From: Candidatus Altimarinota bacterium
GTDB taxonomy: Bacteria; Cyanobacteriota; Cyanobacteriia; Cyanobacteriales; Microcystaceae
Reading direction: 5' to 3'
NCBI GenBank assembly: GCA_012031035.1
Contig: JAAUUT010000057.1
Coordinates: 1 to 34,130, forward strand
Length of the DNA stretch: 34,130 bases
Each line of letters begins with the position of its first letter. Positions within the stretch are counted from its first letter, which is position 1. Below, in pieces: positions 27,201 to 34,130 of this stretch. The notes below the pieces were generated by a model, which was not told the origin of the DNA, searched no databases, and saw only the letters and a program-made list of their open reading frames with translations. Position numbers and translations under genes: made by a program.

Positions 27201-28892
27201 TTAATTAAAACTTTAAAACAACAGAGGAAAAATATCAAAGCGATCGCTCATCTTTGGAGTCTTACCCCATCTGTTCCTCAGTCTCTAGAAACTATTCAGA
27301 ATTTAGGTTTCTGGAGTCTACTTTATTTAGCTCAAGCTTTGGGACAAGAAAATATTACTGAAGAGATTCAACTTTTGGTTGTAACTAATCAATTATACGA
27401 TCTAACTGACAACGAAAATTTGTGTCCTGAAAAAGCAACTATTTTGGGTGCTTGTAAAGTCATTCCTCAAGAATATCCCCATATTACCTGTCGTCAAGTT
27501 GATGTAGTTGTATCGGAATTGGAGAAAGAAAATTTAGTACAACAACTAATAACAGAATTAAAAGCAGAATCAAATAGTTCAATTCTTGCCTATCGTGGCA
27601 ACCATCGCTGGGAGCAAACCTTTGAAGCAGTACCCTTAGAAAAACCTACCTTTAACCAAAGCAAATTGCGTCGACAAGGAGTATATCTGATTACGGGAGG
27701 TATGGGAGGCATGGGTTTAGTCTTTGCCCAATACCTTGCCCAAACTGTACGAGCTAAACTTATTTTACTGGCACGTTCTTCCTTCCCCGCAAAAGAAGAA
27801 TGGGATCGATGGTTATGCGATCGCGATGTAGAAGATGCTACCTGTCGTAAAATAAAACAAGTACGACAATTAGAAGCATTAGGTTCGCAAGTTCTGGTAA
27901 TTAAAGCTGATGTTGCCGATCGCGAACAAATGCAAAACGCGATCGCGCTATCTTTAGAACATTTTGGCACAATTCATGGTGTCATCCATACTGCGGGAGT
28001 GGCAGGAGGGGGAATGATTCAACTAAAAACGCCAGAAATAGCTGAAAGTATTTTTGCTCCTAAAGTTAAAGGAACTTTAGTTTTAAACGAAGTTTTAAGG
28101 GATCTGAAGTTAGATTGTTTAGTTCTTTGTTCGTCCCTCAGTTCCCTCGAAGGCGGGTTAGGACAAGTAGATTATTGTGCTGCCAATGCTTTCTTAGATG
28201 CTTTTGCTCGCGATCGAACAGCTACAGGAAATTGCTCTATAGTTTCTATTAACTGGGATGTGTGGCAAGAAGTGGGAATGGCGGTCAATACTACTGTTCC
28301 CCAAGAATTAAAACAATGGCGCGAAGACAATCTCAAACATGGACTTTTAGCAACGGAAGCCATTGATGTTTTATCGAGAGTTTTGGCTGCTCCTTTATCT
28401 CAAGTTATCGTTTCTACCAGAGATTTACAAGCAGTTCTCAACCAAAGTCAAAACGTAGCTTTATCTAGTTTTACACATCCCAAATCTGACAACCTATCTC
28501 AAAGTTCTCAAGTCAGACATTCCCGTCCTCTTTTAGGCAATAACTATGTTGCTCCTCGCAACCCAATCGAGCAGACTATTACTAAGATTTGGCAGGAATT
28601 GATAGGGATCGATCTCGTCGGGATCTATGATAATTTCTTTGAATTGGGAGGACATTCCTTACTAGCCGTACAAACAATTTCACGTCTGCGAGAAACCTTT
28701 CAAGTAGAATTACCCCTTCGGACTTTGTTATTTGATGCTCCTACAGTTGCTCAATTATCGACTGTCATCGAAGAAAAACAACCCAAACCCGAACAAATGA
28801 AAGAAATCGAAGAATTACTCTTACAAATAGAAGGTCTTTCCCCAGATGAAATTCAACAACAGCTAATTCAAGAATCAAATTCGCTCGATTAA
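24245..28892 (+). pseudogene. type I PKS module KS-AT-KR-ACP, interrupted by three frameshifts
   Basis: Reassembled across frames it is one module. KS (24260-25530) has Cys in TACSTSLVA, then EAHGTGTALGDP and KTNIGHLDTAAG. AT (about 25850-26730) has GHSIGEYVAA and the HAFHS motif predicting malonyl-CoA. KR has TGGMGGMG at about 27695 and CSSLSSLEGG with DYCAANAF. ACP has FELGGHSLLAV at about 28640. There is no DH, ER or TE, so the beta-carbon would stay a hydroxyl. Breaks: one A too few in A5 at 24885-24889 (RIPQ then TGYLHEEGG), one A too many in A9 at 25265-25273 (TQKK then GFCAIGS), and a 30-bp palindrome at 25557-25586 before RPWQLLVLSAK. The start may be the ATG at 24245 or 24251. As sequenced it cannot yield a full protein unless slippage occurs. 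Confidence 0.92.
25557..25586. repeat. 30-bp perfect palindrome inserted between KS and AT regions
   Basis: TTGTAGAGACGCGAA followed by its exact reverse complement forms a 30-base palindrome with no spacer. GTAGAGACG-type palindromes are scattered in many cyanobacterial genomes (from memory). The protein frame before it and the frame after it (starting SRPWQLLVLSAK) differ, so its arrival is the probable cause of this frameshift. Confidence 0.92.
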
Positions 28893-28894
28893 AA

Positions 28895-29065
28895 CTAATC
28901 TTTCTTTTTAATTTTTTTGATCTGCTGTCGATAAGTGCGATCGATTTTGCCTTCAAACACCAGCAAGCTTCCCGTGAGTCCAACGATGCTGACAATAATT
29001 CCTAGAATCAGTCCGAGGACGCGATGGAAATGAAAAGTGAGGTTACGGATAAACTTTGTTTTCAT
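28895..29065 (-). pseudogene. truncated PepSY-associated transmembrane protein
   Basis: A 56-codon minus-strand frame begins MKTKFIRNLTFHFHRVLGLI and continues with LGIIVSIVGLTGSLLVFEGKI, the N-terminal helix with its His motif of PepSY-TM proteins. These are normally several hundred residues and often encoded beside siderophore receptors and iron reductases. After about residue 45 it becomes a Lys-rich tail (IKKIKKKD) and stops two bases beyond the PKS stop. It has no clear ribosome binding site. I read it as a remnant cut by a deletion or rearrangement at the PKS border; a genuine small membrane protein is less likely but possible. Confidence 0.65.
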
Positions 29066-29190
29066 GGTTTACTGCTATCGAACCAAAGCTTTTTGCCTAA
29101 TTCGCTTTCGCCACTGCGATCGCACCCTAAGCCATATAGGGAAGATGCCGATCCTGAAAATGCTAAAATCTCTCCAATCTTTTAAAAAGT

Positions 29191-30155
29191 CTATGTAGCT
29201 TTTAAGAGATATTTAGAAAGGTCATCTACTATCTTGTTGATTACTAAAGGGCCATAAGCTCGCCAGATCTGATCGTCAACTACATAAAGCCGCTGGTTTT
29301 GAGCGGCTTTGAGGGAAGAGATCAGCGGATTTTTCAGGAAAAAAGATTCTGATTTGTCATCTTCATCGCCAATAAATAAAATATCGGCATCATACTTTTC
29401 AATCGCCTCAATACTAAATGTAGGGATAAAATTTGAGCGATCTTCTAGAAAAATGGGCTTAATATGCACGCCAAGATCGTTCAGAATTTGAAAAACAACT
29501 GCGTGACGGTCAGGTGCCCAAAAAGTGCCATCGCTATAAAAAATAAGGGAAATCTCTTTTCCTTCTAGCTTATCCTTTATCTGTTCTTTCAATGCTTCGA
29601 TTCGTTTTTGATATCGAGCGAGAACTTCCTCGGCTTTAGCTTCTCGACCCACTAGGCGAGCGATCGCTCTAAATGTTTTTTGAAAGAGAATTTAATTTCT
29701 TGCTCAAAATCCAATAGTATTGTAGGTGCGATCGCTGATAGTTGTGGGTAATATTGTCGATCGCCAGTTAATCCCAAGATTAAATCCGGTTTGACCATGA
29801 GCAATTTTTCCAGAGAAGGTTGATAAGACTGACCAATGACTTCAATTCCCTTTACCTCATCAGGAGATAACCCTCCCCAATATCTCTTTCCTCGCCAATC
29901 ATCGGCTGTTGTGCCCGCTGGAGGAATGCCAAGCGATAATAACGGATCTAGGATAAATCTTGGGTGTAGTGCAACAACACGTTTCGGTTCAACCGGAACA
30001 CAGGTTTTCCCTAGTGAGTGTCGAACAACTTGGCACTCAGAGGAAATTCCCGACGGCTCGGTTAAAGGCTCGGAACCCGGGATGAATAAATGGCAAGATG
30101 TCATGAGAAGTAAAGAAAAAGCCATGACTAGAACAGGCTTGAGGGATCGATTCAC
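29191..30155 (-). pseudogene. iron-siderophore ABC substrate-binding lipoprotein, frameshifted
   Basis: The first frame (30155 to about 29680) starts at a GTG with a lipoprotein signal ending LLMTSC. It contains TCVPVEPKRVVALHPRFILDPLLSLGI and SLEKLLMVKPDLILGL, the N-terminal lobe of FecB/FhuD-type cluster A binding proteins. The second frame (to 29191) holds the backbone helix (AKAEEVLARYQKRIEALKEQ) and the C-terminal lobe. They join as FKK-TFRAIARLVGREA if one A is added to the A6 run on the coding strand (complement of 29676-29681). It would deliver a ferric siderophore to an ABC permease, which is not in this window. It lies between the PepSY remnant and the receptor, all on the minus strand. 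Confidence 0.88.
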
Positions 30156-32732
30156 TATAGTTGTCGGGAAATAAAAATAGAAAGTCGAGCTTGATTGAAG
30201 AAATTCCTAACCTAAATCTATCTTAAGCTGCTGTGAAATACCAATTTCATAATCCTGTTGCGGTTAACATCAACTTGTCATCAAAATCTTTAATGCGATT
30301 CCGATAAATGTCTGTTCATTTTAGGTTTGTGTGGGCGATCGCGCTTCTTCGATCAAAACTCCACCGAAACCGTGCCCCGAATCGTGAATGGTTGACCATA
30401 ACGACGATTATTGCTTTCAAAATACTCCACATCAAACAAGTTCTCAACGTTCAACTGCACTCGCCAGTCGTCTTGCCGATAGTAAAGCACCGCATCGGTT
30501 CGTAGATAACTCGGTAATTCAAAGCTGTTCTCAAAATCGCCTTCTGATTCCCCAATAGCACGAAGACCAGCCCCAAAGCCTAACCCTTCTAAAGTTCCCT
30601 GTTGCAGTTCGTACACCACCCAGAAGCTACCACTATGCAAAGGAATGCCAGTGATACGATTGCCTTCAAATTCACTCTCGCCTTCGGAGATAATGGCATC
30701 GGTGTAAGCGTAGTTTGCAATTAAACGCAGCCCTGGCAAAGGCTCTCCAGCGATGTCAAATTCAATCCCTTGGCTGCGGGTTTCTCCTAGCTGGATAGAG
30801 AAGTCAGAGTCAACCGGATCGGGAACTAACTCGTTTTGTCGGGTAATATAGTAGGCTGCTAGGGTGGCTGTGAGTCGGCGCTCAAAAAGTTCTGTTTTGA
30901 CTCCAACTTCAAACTGGTTGCCACGGGTTGGCTCAAACGGATTGCCTTCGCGATCGACACCAACCTGCACCTGTGGAACAAATGAGCGGCTCCAGCTTGC
31001 ATAGAGCGAAACTGGCTCGATAGGCTGATAAACGATGCCGATACGCGGGCTAAAAGCGAACTCTTCAGTGTACTCTGAGGTATTTGATAGCTTGTTTACA
31101 AAGTCATTAAAAAACCAATCAAAGCGACCTCCCAGCAAAATTTTGACTTGTTCGCCAATCGAGAGTAAATCCTGAGCATAAACTCCGATAGTATGAGTAG
31201 TTTGTTCTACCAAAGAGTTCTGAACAAGGTCAGCCGACGATGGAAGATCTCCATATTCTGGGTCGAACAAGTCAATAGAAGAACCTGCTCCAGCAAATTG
31301 TTCGTCACTAAAATCATTTCGTCTCAGTTCTATCCCTAACAGTAGCGCGTGATCGATAATACCAGTTTGAAATTCGCCATTCACATCCGTTTGTAAGGTG
31401 TAGTTTTGGTTTTCAAATGTTCCCCTAGCAAAATCACGTTCTACAGTTCTGCTATCCTCGCCTAATCCTAATATTTCAAGTACGCCGCCGCCCTGAGTAC
31501 GGGTTGAGAAGGAGGCTGTAAATTTATTAAGAATCGACCAGTCATCGCTAAATTGATGTTCGAGACGATACCCGACATATCCCTCTGATAAAATGTCTCT
31601 GTCAGCATCAGGCTCTCCCAAAAAGCGATCGCGAGGCACTTCTCCTAGAGGGTTAGGTAAAATAGTTCCTTCAAGCGGTAATCCTGGATCGTTAAGGCTC
31701 GATTCATTCTCATAGCCTCCTTCTACCGTTAGCAGCGTATTTTCGCCTAGCTCGAAGCTCAGAACTGGGAAAATAGCAATTCTTTCTCTTTCAACAAAAT
31801 CGACAAAAGAACCAGCGTTTTCATAAGCAAAATTCAAGCGATACAGAATCGTTCTGTCGTTGTTGAGCGGCCCAGTCAGATCGACACTACCCCGGTAAAA
31901 GTCGAAGTTACCAATTCTAGCCGTAACTTCATAAGCTGGATCTCTGAGGGGTTGCTCGGTGACAAGATTAATTGTGCCCCCTGGTTCTCCGGTGCCGTAC
32001 AGTACCGATGCTGGCCCTTTGAGAACTTCCACCTGTTCAATATTGCTCAAATCCAAGTCAGTTCGACGAAAGCTACTACTCGTTCCAGTGCCATCGCGCA
32101 GAAAGCTACCAGTAGATTCAAAACCACGAATGAAAAATAGCCCACCTCGCTCGGAAACCCCACTCACATTACTAAGTACATCACCAACATCGTTCGCTCC
32201 TTGGTCTTCAATCACCTGTCGAGGCACTACTTGAATCGATTGGGGAATATCTCGTAGTGGTGCATCGGTGCGCGTTCCTACAGATGAATTAGGTACGAAG
32301 TAGCCATCCTGCTCGCCAGTTACCACTAACTCAATATCTTCCTCTTCCTGTGCGGATTCAGTATCGCCAACAGCGCTAAAAATTAACCCTTCTTCACTAT
32401 CAAAAAGCTCTACTTTAGGCTGTTTGTCTTCTCCTGTAACGGTCACTAGCACCGTATTTTCATTTTGATTGGTAACGATTACCTCACTGACCCCTTCAAT
32501 GGGATTTTCACTCCTATATGGCCGATCGTCTGGTAACTTTAATTGAGCATTGGGGATCTCAGCAATAAAGTTGTTTCCTTCTGAAACATTGACAACTCGC
32601 AACTGTTGTGCAGTGACCGTGGGGGTTAGTAAGATTATTTCAAATCCTGTTTCAGTTTGATTGAGTTGAACGCGATCGATTGAAACTATTTCTGGTTGCG
32701 TTGGTGGGGTTTGTGCCGAGTCGGAAACCGCA

Positions 32733-33496
32733 GTGAACCCGAAAATCAATCCTTGGTCTGAGTCAAATAATTCTACAGTTGGTAGGGCGGTTTCTCCAGT
32801 CGCTGTAATGCGAATGTTATTAGCATCAATATTGGTCACTGTCACTTCGCTAATTCCTTCTATGGGGTTAGCTTGGCGAAATGGCTTGCCATCTTGTAAC
32901 TGTAATTGAGTATTGGGAATCTCGACGATAAAGTTATTGCCAGAACTAACATCGTTCGGTTGCAAAAGTTCGGCGACTCCCGTAGGCGTTTGTAAAATCA
33001 GTTCTATCCCCGTCTCAGTTTTATTGAGTTGCACCCCAGTCACTCGAATAATTTCTTCTGTTGTTGGCGCAGTTGTCGGCTCTCTCTGTGCCCCAATACC
33101 CCCTGGAGTCTCCCCCCTTACTCTGGGGGGAGGGGGGGTGAAGCCAAAAATCAATCCTTGGTCTGAGTCAAATAATTCTACAGTTGGTAGGGCGATTTCT
33201 CCTGTAGCTGTAATGCGAATGGTATTAGCATCAATATTGGTCACTGTCACTTCACTAATGCCTTCTATGGGGTTAGCTTGGCGAAATGCCTCGCTGTCGG
33301 GCAGTTGCAGTTGCGCGCCAGTTATTTCGACGATGAAGTTCTTGCCAGAACTAACATTGTTCGGTTGCAAGAGTTCTGCTGCTCCGATGGGGGTTTGTAA
33401 AATCAGTTCTATTCCCGTCTCAGTTTTATTTGAGTTGCACTCCAGTAACTCGAATAATTTCTTCTGTTGTTGGCGCAGTTGTCGGCTCTCTTTGTG
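32733..33496 (-). repeat. tandem duplication of an AMIN-encoding segment (about 358 bp, spacing about 405 bp)
   Basis: Segments 32733-33090 and 33138-33496 are nearly identical, with scattered substitutions and one extra T in the second. Both encode TTEEIIRVTGVQL through VELFDSDQGLIFGF. The more distant third AMIN repeat, to about 32370, is diverged, so this duplication is recent relative to it. Confidence 0.9.
33098..33138. repeat. C/G-rich hairpin sequence at the AMIN duplication junction
   Basis: CCCCCC (33112-33117) and GGGGGG (33125-33130) flank TTACTCT, inside a longer stretch of C runs and G runs. It lies in the linker between the two duplicated AMIN units and encodes the proline-rich insert TPPPPRVRGETPGGIG in frame. 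It looks like a small interspersed repeat. Confidence 0.6.
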
Positions 33497-33611
33497 CGTC
33501 TTGAGTCACTAAGGAAACTTCTTGTTGAGAACAAACTGGATCGATGCCTAAAAAGCCTATGGCTCCCATCAACAAGAAAATACGAGCTAGTTGCTGTAGT
33601 TTTATCGCCAT

Positions 33612-34079
33612 TCCTAACACCTAAACGCGATCGTTGACCAAATTGACATTGATTTTACTACTATTGCAAACTATTATCAATTTCCTTGTGAAAAATCCGA
33701 GGCAGAAATTTTCAACGCCAATCTCCAATTCATTAGACCGTTACTCAATTTAAGACTTAATTATATTGTTAAGATTGTCGAACAGGCTTGACAAGCGGTT
33801 TGAATCTCTGTAAGGTATTCGTGTAAATAAGAATGTCGTGTAAGACTAAAAATTATTAATTAGCTGTCACTAAGCTAAGTCTTAATTGAAGATGAAGAAC
33901 TAAGGAATTGCTAGAAATTCTGATAGCTTGTTTTTAAACAGCTTCAGCTATTAAGCGATAACTAGTTAATGACAGTAATCTTTATCGCATTAAAGCTCTC
34001 ACCTAACCCTCTTTTGTCACTCTCCGAGAATTAAAATGAAGAAACCAAGACAATAAATCTCTACAAGACGGAGAGCATA
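33612..34079. promoter_or_regulatory. upstream region of the TonB-dependent receptor
   Basis: This 468-bp AT-rich stretch precedes the receptor. A Fur-like site is possible at 33665-33679: the minus strand reads TGATAAT, one spacer base, then GTTTGCA, matching the 7-1-7 box at 11 of 14 positions. Nearer the right edge, CTCTCCG (34020-34026) and CGGAGAG (34069-34075) form an inverted pair just before the transposase start. I see no gene in between. Confidence 0.3.
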
Positions 34080-34130
34080 ATGGATGTAGAATTACAGATC
34101 CTCAAACATTTGGCAAGAGAAGCACAACCT
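34080..34130 (+). mobile_element. 5' end of a probable transposase gene (IS701-like), cut by the window edge
   Basis: An ATG at 34080, with GGAG about six bases upstream, opens MDVELQILKHLAREAQP and runs off the window. This start is familiar to me from cyanobacterial IS701/IS4-type transposases, but 17 residues are too few to be sure. The terminal inverted repeat is not identified with confidence. Confidence 0.4.

Larger units (their letters stand above)
30353..33611 (-). pseudogene. TonB-dependent siderophore receptor with three AMIN repeats, frameshifted near the 5' end
   Basis: Signal peptide from the ATG at 33611 (MAIKLQQLARIFLLMGAIGF); an in-frame GTG lies at 33620. Then come three AMIN-like domains, of which the first two are near-identical duplicates. 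The plug (IPQSIQVVPRQVIEDQGAND, FIRGFES, VEVLKGPASVLYGTGEPGG) and a 22-strand-type barrel ending in SVEF with terminal Phe follow. This is the cyanobacterial siderophore-receptor architecture. The frame breaks at 33429-33431: ATTTG in repeat 1 against ATTG in the duplicate copy, an extra T. The ORF that resumes from about 33370 lacks the signal peptide. Removing one T restores a receptor of roughly 1085 residues. Confidence 0.93.

Noticed and set aside
32913..33512. 199-codon plus-strand frame opposite the receptor
   Set aside because: It is antisense to the duplicated AMIN repeats; its length reflects the repeat and codon bias of the real gene.
17514..33611. Calling the cluster a siderophore pathway outright
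   Set aside because: The adjacent receptor and binding protein are suggestive, but the predicted acyl-serine product has no obvious iron ligands and the uptake genes are on the other strand.

Overview
The window is cyanobacterial chromosome. The octamer GCGATCGC (HIP1, typical of cyanobacteria) recurs throughout. There is a tRNA-Leu(UAA) split by the classical cyanobacterial group I intron, a PEP-CTERM-type protein tail, AMIN domains at the front of a TonB-dependent receptor, and the phylloquinone gene menC. I cannot assign a genus.

Left part (1-9.1 kb), housekeeping: the 3' part of menC, carrying an in-frame 9-bp tandem repeat, meets a minus-strand NAD operon, nadD > nrtR > pchB-like mutase/lyase > small unknown gene > nadE, with pncB just upstream on the same strand. 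NrtR is the known ADP-ribose-sensing Nudix-type regulator of NAD genes, so this is a self-regulated NAD synthesis/salvage block. Then follow the intron-bearing tRNA-Leu, an Hsp20 gene with a probable RNA thermometer over its ribosome binding site, a tandem DUF3574 protein with a PEP-CTERM tail, and an HDAC-like deacetylase.

Middle (9.4-17.5 kb), signalling and export: a membrane histidine kinase, a single-domain response regulator and a frameshifted REC-PAS-GGDEF protein form a plus-strand operon. It converges on a metallophosphoesterase with a C-terminal beta domain. Next is a MacA-like adaptor plus MacB/FtsX-like permease pair without an ATPase gene, transcribed divergently from the biosynthetic cluster.

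Right part (17.5-34.1 kb), accessory: a compact plus-strand cluster encodes FAAL-ACP-C-A-PCP (adenylation code readable as serine), a GT1 glycosyltransferase and KS-AT-KR-ACP. The expected core is a fatty acyl-serine extended by one reduced malonate unit, possibly glycosylated; no release domain is present. Opposing it is a siderophore-type uptake locus: a PepSY-TM remnant, an iron-siderophore binding lipoprotein and a TonB-dependent receptor with three AMIN repeats. The window ends in the first codons of a probable transposase.

The accessory part is damaged. The PKS has two homopolymer frameshifts plus a frame-breaking palindromic repeat, the binding protein and the receptor each carry one frameshift, and the PepSY gene is cut to 56 codons. 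Short palindromic repeats have also inserted in frame, twice, in the NRPS. Either this locus is decaying in this strain or the assembly has homopolymer errors; the palindrome insertion and the truncation cannot be explained as simple homopolymer errors.
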